Assembly: GCA_012840445.1 (NCBI GenBank)
Contig: DULI01000008.1
Coordinates: 1 to 64,000 of the forward strand
Source: Clostridiales bacterium
Lineage (GTDB): Bacteria > Bacillota > Clostridia > Oscillospirales > Acutalibacteraceae
DNA length: 64,000 bases
Direction: 5' to 3'
Part shown: positions 22,947 to 31,452 of the stretch, one piece after another
How positions within the stretch are numbered: the first letter of the stretch is position 1
Layout: the number at the start of each line of letters is the position of its first letter
Position numbers and translations under genes: made by a program
Notes under the pieces: generated by a model
Databases searched by the model: none
Told to the model about the DNA's origin: nothing
Seen by the model: only the letters and a program-made list of their open reading frames with translations

Positions 22947-23651
22947 CTACTCAGTCTTGCTCTTTAAAATTTCGTTTGTTGATTTGATTTCGGATTCGGT
23001 CTGGGAAACCGCCACCTGTATTTTGCCCATGTTCTGCTGGATATTTTCTTTGGCTGAGTTGAAAGAACGGCGAATTTGCTCGAGTTCCGCGTCGAATGTG
23101 CCGAAAATGTTTCTAAGCTCGTCCCTTAGCTGCTGCAGTTTCGACTGAGTGGCGTCGATTTCGCCAATGTTGCGTTTTATCTCCTCGGATATAATATTCG
23201 CGTTTTCCGCTGCATTTGAAAGGATTGCCTGCGCATTGGTGCGGGCAACGAGGTAGAGCCTGCCAATTCCCTCGCTTAGCTGCTCGATTTCCTGCCTGCG
23301 GGAACGGTATTCGGCAACTTCGGCTTCAAGCTGCCTTATGGTTTCTTCGTTTTCAGCAAGCTTTTCCCGCAGGGATTTTAACTGTTCGCATTCCTCAAGA
23401 AGCCGGGTGTTTTGTGCCTTTAGCTCTTCATTTAAAGCCTGGGCTTCATCAATTTTGGCGTTTAAATTCTCGATTGTTTTGTCGCGCTCTATAAGCTCTG
23501 ATTTTTTCGAATCCAACTCTTTTTGTAGATTTGCAATCTGGTCGCTTAGCTGTTTTTCGACCATTGCTTTGTTTTTGTGGACGGATTCGATGTAGTTAAT
23601 TACATCCTCGCGCTTGAAACCGAACAGCCCTCTTCTGAATCCACCGGCCAC
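22947..23651 (-). CDS. DivIVA-like coiled-coil protein
   Basis: A 234-residue protein. The first 25 residues (GGFRRGLFGFKREDVINYIE) match the N-terminal membrane-binding head of DivIVA/GpsB-like proteins. The rest is nearly continuous coiled coil (residues about 28-115 and 150-230), rich in Glu, Lys and Gln. DivIVA proteins recognise curved membrane at poles and septa and organise division or sporulation. GTG start supported by GGGGGA 6 nt upstream. It is only 2 nt from the fumarase beta gene, an odd partner. It is shorter in the head than canonical DivIVA, so cell-division role is inference. Confidence 0.7.
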   Translation of the reverse strand: MAGGFRRGLFGFKREDVINYIESVHKNKAMVEKQLSDQIANLQKELDSKKSELIERDKTIENLNAKIDEAQALNEELKAQNTRLLEECEQLKSLREKLAENEETIRQLEAEVAEYRSRRQEIEQLSEGIGRLYLVARTNAQAILSNAAENANIISEEIKRNIGEIDATQSKLQQLRDELRNIFGTFDAELEQIRRSFNSAKENIQQNMGKIQVAVSQTESEIKSTNEILKSKTE

Positions 23652-23687
23652 ACAAATTCCCCCATATCAAAATTTACTATAATTATA

Positions 23688-24443
23688 TCAAGCCATAACC
23701 AATTTGTAAACCGCATTTACGGCACATTTGACAGCATTTGTCGTATTTGTGACAACGGGGTTGTCAAGGCCTGCCGCTTCGCGCTCCTGATTCCAGATAA
23801 CATGAAGCACGCAGCCGGCTTTGGCGCCAAGGGATGCAGCCGCGGTGAATATTGCGGCACACTCCATTTCGGAGGCAAGCACGCCCAGTTTCCTGAAAGC
23901 GTTCCATTTGTATAAAAGCTCGTCGCTTACCGGCATTCGCTGTGGATTATGCTGCCCGTAAAAGGAGTCCTTGCTTTGAATTACTCCCATATGATAGTTT
24001 AACCCAAGTTCCTTTGCCGAGTCTGCCAGTGCTTTGGTAACCGTAAAATCTGCGGTTGCTGGATATTCGGGCGGGGCATAGTGCAGTGAGGTGCCTTCCT
24101 GCCTAACGGCGCTTTGCACAATTACCAAGTCGCCGCCCTTTAATTCAAGCTGCATTGCGCCGCTGGTTCCGACCCTTATAAAGGTATCTACGCCTGCCAT
24201 ATGCAGCTCTTCGACCGCAATGGCTGCAGAAGGTCCGCCGATACCGGTTGAGCATACAAATACGTTTTCATTGCCGGCCTTTGCAAGATAGACATTGTAT
24301 TCGCGGTTCGAAGCTATTTGATGCGCGCTGTCAAAATGCTTGGCAATCAGCGGCACCCTCGCTGGGTCACCGGGCAGTATCGCGTATTTTGCCCTGTGTT
24401 CTTTTGGGTCGAAATCAAGGTGAAAAAGTTTACTCTCGTTCAT
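23688..24443 (-). CDS. udp: Uridine phosphorylase
   Basis: A 251-residue nucleoside phosphorylase that splits uridine with phosphate into uracil and ribose-1-phosphate. Family motifs run in order: FHLDFDPKE, ILPGDPARV (phosphate), VCSTGIGGPS, FIRVGTSGAMQ, RQEGTSLHYAP and ASEMECAAIF (ribose-binding Glu). The sequence tracks E. coli Udp rather than DeoD from memory, especially FHL and SLHYAP. AGGCTGC-type weak site upstream. First gene of the minus-strand group, divergent from nusB. Confidence 0.88.
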   Translation of the reverse strand: MNESKLFHLDFDPKEHRAKYAILPGDPARVPLIAKHFDSAHQIASNREYNVYLAKAGNENVFVCSTGIGGPSAAIAVEELHMAGVDTFIRVGTSGAMQLELKGGDLVIVQSAVRQEGTSLHYAPPEYPATADFTVTKALADSAKELGLNYHMGVIQSKDSFYGQHNPQRMPVSDELLYKWNAFRKLGVLASEMECAAIFTAAASLGAKAGCVLHVIWNQEREAAGLDNPVVTNTTNAVKCAVNAVYKLVMA

Positions 24444-24590
24444 TTTGCAGCCTCCAAATTTTTTTAATCAAACGGGAAAATCCGGTTACATTAAAAATAA
24501 AGATGGCAAACTAAACATTGAAAAAGAATGGTAATTGATATAAAATATAATGTATTATCGGAAAACAAACCGGAAATGAGCAGGTGTGGT

Positions 24591-24986
24591 ATGACCCGAA
24601 AGGAAGCAAGAGAACAGGCCTTTTTTCTGATTTTTGAAAAAAGTTTCAGGGAAGAAGAAATTAATGAAATAATAGCAACCGCACAAGAGGCAAGGGAATT
24701 CGAGGAGGATGAGTATATTAAGTCTACCGTTGCGGGTGTGTTTGAAAATATTGAAGATATTGACAATATTATATCAAATAATATCTCAGGATGGAAGATA
24801 AACAGGTTGTCAAAAGTGTCCCTTGCGCTGCTTAGGCTTGCGATTTATGAGATGAAATACAACGACCAAATACCCGTTAATGTTGCAATAAACGAGGCGG
24901 TGGAGCTTTGCAAAAAATTTGCCACGCCTGATGACGCCGCGTATATCAATGGCGTACTGGGTGCCGTTGCCAAAGGCTTGAGCTGA
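24591..24986 (+). CDS. nusB: Transcription antitermination factor NusB
   Basis: A 131-residue all-helical NusB, which binds boxA RNA with S10 to promote antitermination of rRNA operons. TRKEAREQAFFLIFE at the start, INRLSKVSLALLRLAIYEM and PVNVAINEAVELCKKFATPDDAAYINGVL are all family signatures. The frame is open to 24528 and ATG 24576 is possible, but AGGTGTGGT just before ATG 24591 and the family N-terminus favour 24591. First gene of a long operon extending through recN. Confidence 0.93.
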   Translation: MTRKEAREQAFFLIFEKSFREEEINEIIATAQEAREFEEDEYIKSTVAGVFENIEDIDNIISNNISGWKINRLSKVSLALLRLAIYEMKYNDQIPVNVAINEAVELCKKFATPDDAAYINGVLGAVAKGLS

Positions 24987-24987
24987 G

Positions 24988-25929
24988 ATGTCGCTTTACC
25001 TTGGAATTGATACCAGCAACTACACAACCTCCGCCGCGTTGTTTGATAGTATTACCAATGAAATGGTAAATAAAAAGAGGTTGCTTGAAGTTAAAGAGGG
25101 CAGCGTGGGGCTTCGCCAGAGTGAGGCGCTATTTGCCCATGTGAAAGCGCTGCCTGAAATTATGGAAGAGTTGTTTAAGGAGCAAATTCCGGGCAAAGAG
25201 ATTTGCGCCGTGGGGGTATCGGCATATCCTCGGGATATAATGGGAAGCTATATGCCCTGTTTCCTGGCGGGGGTATCTGCCGCGGCCTCGGTTGCGGCGG
25301 CGTTGGGCCGACCGCTGTATAAATTTTCGCATCAATGCGGGCATATTGCCGCGGCGCTTTTTTCGGCGCAGAAAGTAGAACTTATAAATCAAAAGTTTAT
25401 CGCTTTCCATGTGTCGGGAGGCACGACAGAAGCCGTGTTGGTAAGGCCTGACAGTGAAAAGGTAATAGGATGTGAGATTGTTGCAAAATCCCTTGACCTT
25501 AATGCCGGCCAGGCAATAGACAGGATTGGAAGAATGCTGGGGCTGCCCTTTCCGGCAGGGCCTGAGCTTGACAGCTTGGCAAGGAAGGGCGAGCTGCCAA
25601 TGAAGGCAAAGCCTGTGATTAAGGGATATGACTGTTGCATATCTGGGCTTGAAAACCAGTGCGCGCAGTTAAAATCGCAGGGATGTGAGCCTGCCGCTAT
25701 TGCAAGGTATGCAATAGAATACATTGCAGAGACACTTGACCAAATGGCAGAAAGGCTGTTGTCCGATTTTGGAAAGCTGCCCCTGGTCTTTGCCGGTGGC
25801 GTTATGTCCAACAGCATTATTTCGCAGAGATTAAAGGCCAAATACGGTGCTTTTTTTGCCACGCCTGAATACTCTTCCGACAATGCCACTGGCATTGCGC
25901 TGCTGGCGCACCTAAAAAGGAGCAAATAG
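24988..25929 (+). CDS. TsaD/Kae1-family paralogue (M22-like)
   Basis: A 313-residue ASKHA-fold protein related to TsaD, the t6A threonylcarbamoyltransferase. It begins YLGIDTSNYTTSAALFD. The metal motif is HQCGH (residues about 112-116), replacing the HxxGH of TsaD, and VSGGTTEAVLV, SLDLNAGQAIDRIGRMLGLPFPAG and VFAGGVMSNSII follow. TsaD itself would be a separate gene; this shorter paralogue regularly sits between nusB and xseA in clostridia and its role is unknown. One nt separates it from nusB. Confidence 0.85.
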   Translation: MSLYLGIDTSNYTTSAALFDSITNEMVNKKRLLEVKEGSVGLRQSEALFAHVKALPEIMEELFKEQIPGKEICAVGVSAYPRDIMGSYMPCFLAGVSAAASVAAALGRPLYKFSHQCGHIAAALFSAQKVELINQKFIAFHVSGGTTEAVLVRPDSEKVIGCEIVAKSLDLNAGQAIDRIGRMLGLPFPAGPELDSLARKGELPMKAKPVIKGYDCCISGLENQCAQLKSQGCEPAAIARYAIEYIAETLDQMAERLLSDFGKLPLVFAGGVMSNSIISQRLKAKYGAFFATPEYSSDNATGIALLAHLKRSK

Positions 25930-25930
25930 T

Positions 25931-27169
25931 ATGGGCGGTTTTGCGTTGACTGTAACCCAGCTTAACAGGTATGTGCGCTCGCTGCTTGAGGGCGACGGGA
26001 ATCTCGTGTCGGTTTTTGTAACCGGGGAAATTTCGAATTTTAAAAATCACTACCAGAGCGGGCATTTGTATTTTTCGCTAAAGGACGATGCGTCGCTTGT
26101 AAAGTGCGTTATGTTCCGCCAAGACGCGGCAAGGCTTAAATTTAAGCCGCAGGACGGCATGAAGGTTATCTGCCGCGGGCGGGTATCGCTATATGAACGG
26201 GACGGGCAGTACCAGTATTATGTTGAGGATATGCAGCCCGACGGCGCAGGAAGCCTTGCGCTGGCCTTTGAGCAGCTTAAGCTGAAATTGCAAAAGGAAG
26301 GGCTTTTTGATGAGAAACTGAAGCGCCCGCTTCCCGAGCTTCCGCAAAGGATTGCGGTTGTGACCTCTGACACGGGCGCAGCCGTGAGGGATATTATTAG
26401 CATTTTAAACCGCAGGTACCCGCTTTGCGAGGTTGTATTGTGCCCTGTGCAGGTGCAGGGAGCCGGGGCGGCCGAGAGCATGATAGGCGCCCTTGAAAGG
26501 TTGAATGGTATTGATAATATAGATATAATTATTATTGGCAGGGGAGGGGGTTCTGCCGAGGATTTGTGGGCCTTTAACGACGAAAATCTTGCCCGGGCAA
26601 TCCGTAGGACCAAAGCCCCTGTGATTTCGGCCGTAGGGCATGAGACCGACTACACGATTTGCGATTTTGTGGCCGACCTTCGCGCACCCACCCCATCTGC
26701 CGCCGCGGAATTGGCGGTGCCCGATATTGCGCGGGTTAAAGACAGGGTTAATATTGCGTATTTGTCTATATTAAACCACGTGACGAATAAAGTTGAAGCA
26801 CTCTACAAAAGGCTTAATGATTTGTCCCAGCGGCGGGTGCTGAAAAACCCGGAATATATATTTGACCAATACATACTGAAATGCGATTATCTGTCTGAAC
26901 GGCTGAATAAAGCCTTTGTGCAGATTATTTATGAAAACAATGCGCGGTTTGTAAGGCTTTCGGCGGCTCTTGACGCTTTAAGCCCGCTGAAAGTGTTATC
27001 GCGCGGGTATTCGGTGGTTTACAAGGATGACAGGATTGCCGGTTCTGTGAAAGAATTATCTGAAAAAGATATAGTTGACATACGGTTTCTGGACGGAAAA
27101 GCAAACTGCACTGTAAATTATATAAAGGCTGAAGCCTGGGTAAAGGAAGAGCAGTATGAGAAAGAGTGA
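25931..27169 (+). CDS. xseA: Exodeoxyribonuclease VII large subunit
   Basis: A 412-residue catalytic subunit that degrades single-stranded DNA from both ends. The N-terminal OB fold contains VTGEISNFKNHYQSGHLYFSLKD; the catalytic core has RIAVVTSDTGAAVRDI, IIGRGGGSAEDLWAF and VISAVGHETDYTICDFVADLRAPTPSAAAE. The C-terminal helical region (about 270-380) wraps the small subunit. One nt after the TsaD paralogue, overlapping xseB by 14 nt. Confidence 0.95.
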   Translation: MGGFALTVTQLNRYVRSLLEGDGNLVSVFVTGEISNFKNHYQSGHLYFSLKDDASLVKCVMFRQDAARLKFKPQDGMKVICRGRVSLYERDGQYQYYVEDMQPDGAGSLALAFEQLKLKLQKEGLFDEKLKRPLPELPQRIAVVTSDTGAAVRDIISILNRRYPLCEVVLCPVQVQGAGAAESMIGALERLNGIDNIDIIIIGRGGGSAEDLWAFNDENLARAIRRTKAPVISAVGHETDYTICDFVADLRAPTPSAAAELAVPDIARVKDRVNIAYLSILNHVTNKVEALYKRLNDLSQRRVLKNPEYIFDQYILKCDYLSERLNKAFVQIIYENNARFVRLSAALDALSPLKVLSRGYSVVYKDDRIAGSVKELSEKDIVDIRFLDGKANCTVNYIKAEAWVKEEQYEKE

Positions 27170-27365
27170 TTTTAATAAAAGCCTTGAAAGGCTTGAGGAG
27201 ATAGTTAAAATCCTTGAGGGCGGGGATTGCCCGCTTGAGAAGTCGATTGAGCTGTTTGAAGAAGGGGTAGAGCTTACAAAACACTGTAATAAAGTTCTTG
27301 AGAAGGCAAGGCAGAAGATTATAACGCTTTCTGAGGCTGAAAGTGAGAATAATAATGATGAATAA
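27156..27365 (+). CDS. xseB: Exodeoxyribonuclease VII small subunit
   Basis: A 69-residue helical protein (SLERLEEIVKILEGGDCPLEKSIELFEEG) that binds XseA at several copies per large subunit. It overlaps xseA by 14 nt and ispA by 11 nt, so all three are translationally coupled. Length is normal. Confidence 0.94.
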   Translation: MRKSDFNKSLERLEEIVKILEGGDCPLEKSIELFEEGVELTKHCNKVLEKARQKIITLSEAESENNNDE

Positions 27366-28242
27366 AGCCGAGCAAATGCTTGAAAACTACCGCCGTTTAA
27401 TTGAAGGTGCACTGAAAAAGCATATAAATGAAGCCCCGGACCTGCAAAAGAGCGTAAGGGACGCTATGGCCTACAGCCTGTTTATTGGCGGAAAGCGCAT
27501 ACGCCCCGCTTTGTTGCTTGAATTTTGCAGGGTTTGCGGCGGGAATGTTGAGAGTGCCCTTAATTTTGCCTGCGCGGTTGAGATGATACACACATATTCT
27601 TTAATACACGACGATTTGCCCTGTATGGACAACAGCGATTTTCGGCGTGGAAGACCTTCCTGCCACAAGAAGTTTGGCGAGGATATAGCGCTGCTTGCGG
27701 GCGACGGGCTGCTGACCCTTGCGTTTGAAACCGCCCTTAAAACCGAAAACATACCTGCCGGGCGGGTAATCAAGGCAGCGGTAATATTGGCCAGAGCCGC
27801 GGGCGTTGACGGGATGATAGGCGGGCAGGTTATTGACCTTGAGAGCGAGGGCAGGGCGATTCCGCTTGATACGCTGCTTAAGATGTATTCGCTGAAAACC
27901 GGCGCGCTGATAAAGGCTTCGGCGGTCATCGGCTGTGTTTTGGCAGGCGCCGGGGACAATATTGTTAACGCGGCAGAGACTTATGCTGAAAACATAGGCC
28001 TGTGTTTTCAGATAGTTGATGACATATTGGATTTGGAGGGCGATGAGGCGACACTCGGGAAGCCTATTGGCAGCGATGAGCGAAACCGCAAATCCACGTT
28101 TGTTACCTTAAATGGTCCGGTTATTGCAAAACAAAAGGCCGCGTATTTGGCGAAGTCCGCAAAGGAAAGTTTGAAAATTTTTGGTGAAGAAGCATTACCG
28201 CTTGCCGAGCTTGCGGACATGCTGCTTTACCGCAATTCATAA
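27355..28242 (+). CDS. ispA: Polyprenyl (farnesyl/geranylgeranyl) diphosphate synthase
   Basis: A 295-residue all-helical prenyltransferase that joins IPP to allylic diphosphates to make C15 or C20 chains. First aspartate-rich motif HDDLPCMDNSDFRRG (near residue 80), GGKRIRPAL before it, second motif QIVDDILDLEGD (near 225). In xseB-ispA-dxs operons this is the farnesyl diphosphate synthase. ATG 27355, followed by a second ATG, is chosen; the longer frame starts at 27343. Product length cannot be proved from sequence alone. Confidence 0.92.
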   Translation: MMNKAEQMLENYRRLIEGALKKHINEAPDLQKSVRDAMAYSLFIGGKRIRPALLLEFCRVCGGNVESALNFACAVEMIHTYSLIHDDLPCMDNSDFRRGRPSCHKKFGEDIALLAGDGLLTLAFETALKTENIPAGRVIKAAVILARAAGVDGMIGGQVIDLESEGRAIPLDTLLKMYSLKTGALIKASAVIGCVLAGAGDNIVNAAETYAENIGLCFQIVDDILDLEGDEATLGKPIGSDERNRKSTFVTLNGPVIAKQKAAYLAKSAKESLKIFGEEALPLAELADMLLYRNS

Positions 28243-28268
28243 GTAAAGTCTTGTTCAGGGGTTTATGT

Positions 28269-28736
28269 ATGACAAATGTGTTTAAGGAAATAAAAGAGTT
28301 TTTTTATAATAGTATGTTATATGGCCCCATACTTTCATGGGTGGCGGCACAGGTTTTGAAAACCATTTATACAAAAATCACGACGGGAAAATTTGTGGCA
28401 GCAAGGCTTGTAGGGCCAGGAGGTATGCCTAGCTCCCATGCCGCGATGATGGCGGCGCTGACAATTGTTGTTGCCCGCAAATACGGCGTATCGGGGCCAT
28501 GGTTTACCATATGTATGGTGTTATCCTTTATTGTCATGTATGATGCGATGGGTGTGCGCTGGCACGCCGGCGAGCACGCCCGATTGATAAACCGGTTGTT
28601 TGAAATTTTGACCGAAGGCAAGAGCGATCCGGAGGAATACCAGAAACTGCAGGAAGTGCTCGGCCACAAGCCTTTGGAGGTCTTTGTTGGCGCGGCACTT
28701 GGGATTCTCATCGGGTTTTTGGCCCCGGTGGCATGA
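28269..28736 (+). CDS. Divergent PAP2 family membrane protein (DUF212)
   Basis: A 155-residue membrane protein of the DUF212 (YuiD) family, distantly related to PAP2 phosphatases. Motifs PGGMPSSHAAMMAAL and DAMGVRWHAGEHARLIN correspond to the histidine signature of the acid phosphatase core, and three to four hydrophobic segments are visible. A likely lipid- or prenyl-phosphate substrate would suit its place between ispA and dxs, but this is inference. ATG 28269 has CAGGGG 7 nt upstream; the frame is open to 28251. Confidence 0.85.
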   Translation: MTNVFKEIKEFFYNSMLYGPILSWVAAQVLKTIYTKITTGKFVAARLVGPGGMPSSHAAMMAALTIVVARKYGVSGPWFTICMVLSFIVMYDAMGVRWHAGEHARLINRLFEILTEGKSDPEEYQKLQEVLGHKPLEVFVGAALGILIGFLAPVA

Positions 28737-28768
28737 TTATCGATTGATTGAAAGGTGCTGAACAGGAT

Positions 28769-30622
28769 TTGGAATATAAGTTCCTTGGTAAGATTAACTC
28801 GCCGTCCGGATTAAAGCAGTTAAATCCGAATCAGCTGCCTTTGCTGTGTGAGGAAATAAGGCATAAATTAATAGATACAATATCAAAAAACGGGGGACAT
28901 CTGGCCTCTAACTTGGGTGCCGTGGAACTTACGGTTGCCCTGCACAGGGTGTTTGATTCCCCTGAAGATTCAATAATATTTGATACCGGGCACCAGTCGT
29001 ATACCCATAAACTGCTGACCGGAAGGTTTGAGAAGTTTGATACCATAAGGAAGGAAAACGGCCTTTCGGGTTTTATGCGACCTCAGGAAAGCCCGCATGA
29101 CCCTTTTGTCACAGGCCACAGCAGCAATTCCATTTCGGCGGCTTTGGGTATTGCGAGGGCAAACAGCCTGCTTGGCAAAAAAGGCAGGGTTGTTGCGGTT
29201 ATTGGTGACGGCGCAATGACAGGGGGCATGGCCTTTGAGGCGCTGAATAATGCCGGGCAATATAAAGGCAATTTTATTGTGGTGCTAAATGACAATAAAA
29301 TGTCGATATCAAACAATGTGGGCGCGATTGCGCGGCACCTTAATAAAATACGCACAAAGCCCGGGTATTACAGGTTTAAGGACTCGGTTGAGAAGACGGT
29401 TAAAAATATACCCCTTGTCGGAAACACATTAAGGGACAGCCTGTTTAAGTCTAAAAAGCTGTTGAAAGGCGCCATATATAAAAGCAACATTTTTGAGGAA
29501 CTGGGTTTTACCTATTTGGGCCCGGTGGACGGGCACAACATAAAGGATCTTTTGAATATTTTTGAGATTGCAAGGTTCCAAAACCGACCGGTGCTCGTCC
29601 ACGTGGTTACCACCAAGGGCAAGGGATATCTGCACGCCGAAAAATCCCCCATTAATTTCCACGGTGTGCCGGCCTTTGACATTGAAACAGGGCAGAGCAA
29701 CGGAAAAAAAGCAGCCGATTTTTCGTCTGAATGCGGCAGGCTGCTGTGCGAATTTGCCAAGACTGACAGCAAGCTTTGCGCAGTTACCGCCGCCATGACC
29801 TATGGCACCGGGCTTTATGAGTTTAGCAGGCAGTTTAGGCAGCGGTTTTTCGATGTGGGTATCGCCGAACAGCATGCCGTTACATTTTGCGCCGGCGCGG
29901 CGAGCGCAGGGCTGCGGCCAGTGTTTGTTGTATACTCTTCCTTTTTGCAAAGGGGATATGACCAAATTCTGCACGATGCCGCAATACAAAAGCTGCCCCT
30001 TAAACTTTGCATTGACCGTGCGGGCATTGTGGGCGAGGATGGCGAGACCCACCAGGGGGTTTTTGATACGGCTTTCCTAAGCAATATTCCAGGTGTAAGC
30101 ATATATTCCCCAACAAATTTTTCAGATCTGAAGGTTATGCTGCATCAGGCGCTGTATGAGGACCAGGGCATATCGGCTGTAAGGTACCCTCGCGGAGGGG
30201 AGCCGGTGCTTCCCGATGATTATAAGACTGAAAACAAACCATATGTTATTTATGGCGGCGGGTCTGAAACAGCGCTTGTTACTTACGGAAGGCTGTTCGC
30301 AAACGCCTGCAGGGCACGTGAAACTTTGATGGAACAAGGAATAAGTATTGATATAGTCAAACTGAACAGGATATTTCCTTTTGAGAAAAATTTAATTTCG
30401 GAATTGAAAAATTACAAAAGAATTTATTTCTTCGAAGAGGGAATACGCTCCGGAGGGATTGCGGAGCACTTATCTGCAGAGCTTATACAGAATGACTTTG
30501 GCGGCAAATACAAAATTATTGCGATTGAAAATAAGTTTGTCGCCCAGTCGACGGTTGAGTCGGCTTTGAAAAAGTTTAATTTGGACAGCGATTCCATGGT
30601 AAGGATTATTAGTGGGGAGTAG
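28769..30622 (+). CDS. dxs: 1-deoxy-D-xylulose-5-phosphate synthase
   Basis: A 617-residue TPP enzyme that condenses pyruvate and glyceraldehyde-3-phosphate, the first step of the MEP isoprenoid pathway. TPP/metal motif GDGAMTGGMAFEALNNAG lies near residue 148, the FDTGHQSYTHKLLTGR active-site segment near 70, and the transketolase domain holds DVGIAEQHAVT and DRAGIVGEDGETHQG. The frame is open to TTG 28748; TTG 28769 gives the typical start EYKFLGKINSP, spaced from GAAAGGTG by 11 nt, so either is possible. Confidence 0.95.
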   Translation: MEYKFLGKINSPSGLKQLNPNQLPLLCEEIRHKLIDTISKNGGHLASNLGAVELTVALHRVFDSPEDSIIFDTGHQSYTHKLLTGRFEKFDTIRKENGLSGFMRPQESPHDPFVTGHSSNSISAALGIARANSLLGKKGRVVAVIGDGAMTGGMAFEALNNAGQYKGNFIVVLNDNKMSISNNVGAIARHLNKIRTKPGYYRFKDSVEKTVKNIPLVGNTLRDSLFKSKKLLKGAIYKSNIFEELGFTYLGPVDGHNIKDLLNIFEIARFQNRPVLVHVVTTKGKGYLHAEKSPINFHGVPAFDIETGQSNGKKAADFSSECGRLLCEFAKTDSKLCAVTAAMTYGTGLYEFSRQFRQRFFDVGIAEQHAVTFCAGAASAGLRPVFVVYSSFLQRGYDQILHDAAIQKLPLKLCIDRAGIVGEDGETHQGVFDTAFLSNIPGVSIYSPTNFSDLKVMLHQALYEDQGISAVRYPRGGEPVLPDDYKTENKPYVIYGGGSETALVTYGRLFANACRARETLMEQGISIDIVKLNRIFPFEKNLISELKNYKRIYFFEEGIRSGGIAEHLSAELIQNDFGGKYKIIAIENKFVAQSTVESALKKFNLDSDSMVRIISGE

Positions 30623-30626
30623 TGTT

Positions 30627-31427
30627 TTGAGGAAACGACTTGACGTTAAACTTTTTGAAACGGGGCTTGCCGAAAGCCGCGAGAGGGCCAAGTCCTATAT
30701 TATGGAGGGCCTGGTTTTTGTAAACGACCAGAAGGTCGTAAAGGCTGGTACCCTTGTGGATGACGGAGACATTATAGAGATAAGGGGTACCCCGCTTAAA
30801 TATGTTAGCCGCGGCGGACTTAAACTTGAAAAAGCAATAAAAGAATTCTCTATAAATTTAAAGGGCTTAATCTGCGCCGATATTGGGGCCGCCACCGGCG
30901 GGTTTACCGATTGCATGCTGCAAAACGGCGCCAGCAGGGTTTACGCCATTGATGTGGGTTACGGGCAGCTTGCCTGGAAACTTCGCACAGACAGTAGGGT
31001 TGTGGTGCTTGAGAGAACAAATTTTAGGTATGTTACAAAAGAACAGATACCTGACCCGCTTGATTTTGCGTCGGTTGACGTGTCCTTTATCTCCCTGTCG
31101 CTGATAGTCCCTGTGTTAAAAGAGCTGATAAAGCCTGACGCACAGGCGGTATGCTTAATTAAACCCCAGTTTGAGGCGGGCAGGGAAAAGGTGGGCAAAA
31201 AGGGCGTTGTGCGGGACAGCCTGGTGCACCTTGAAGTAATAGAAAAAACGGTTAAAATGGTAATGGAACAGGGCTTTTCGGTGCTGAATCTAGACTTTTC
31301 ACCGATTAAGGGCCCTGAGGGCAATATTGAATATTTAATTCACCTAAAGAAGTCTGAGTCCCCCGAATATTTGTGCAGCGTATCGCCCAGAGAAGTGGTG
31401 GAGTCCTCTCACCTGGAACTGGATTGA
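30627..31427 (+). CDS. tlyA: TlyA family RNA methyltransferase
   Basis: A 266-residue protein of the TlyA/RrmJ-like type: an S4 RNA-binding domain at the N-terminus (RLDVKLFETGLAESRERAKSYIMEGLVFVN) and an FtsJ-like SAM methyltransferase domain (ADIGAATGGFTDCMLQNGA for SAM, DVSFISL, CLIKPQFEAGR with the catalytic Lys). TlyA 2'-O-methylates rRNA, affecting capreomycin sensitivity in some bacteria. TTG 30627 chosen for the GGGGAG site at 30613-30618; GTG 30612 is an alternative within dxs. Confidence 0.92.
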   Translation: MRKRLDVKLFETGLAESRERAKSYIMEGLVFVNDQKVVKAGTLVDDGDIIEIRGTPLKYVSRGGLKLEKAIKEFSINLKGLICADIGAATGGFTDCMLQNGASRVYAIDVGYGQLAWKLRTDSRVVVLERTNFRYVTKEQIPDPLDFASVDVSFISLSLIVPVLKELIKPDAQAVCLIKPQFEAGREKVGKKGVVRDSLVHLEVIEKTVKMVMEQGFSVLNLDFSPIKGPEGNIEYLIHLKKSESPEYLCSVSPREVVESSHLELD

Positions 31428-31452
31428 GTGTTTTTAAGAAAGGCTGTGGCTT

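Noticed and set aside
29597-29613. CCACGTGG palindrome resembling parS core
   Set aside because: Flanks do not match the parS consensus; it is coding sequence of dxs.
30305-30325. Second parS-like sequence (GGGCACGTGAAAC)
   Set aside because: Only the right half matches, inside dxs; the left half of the palindrome is missing.
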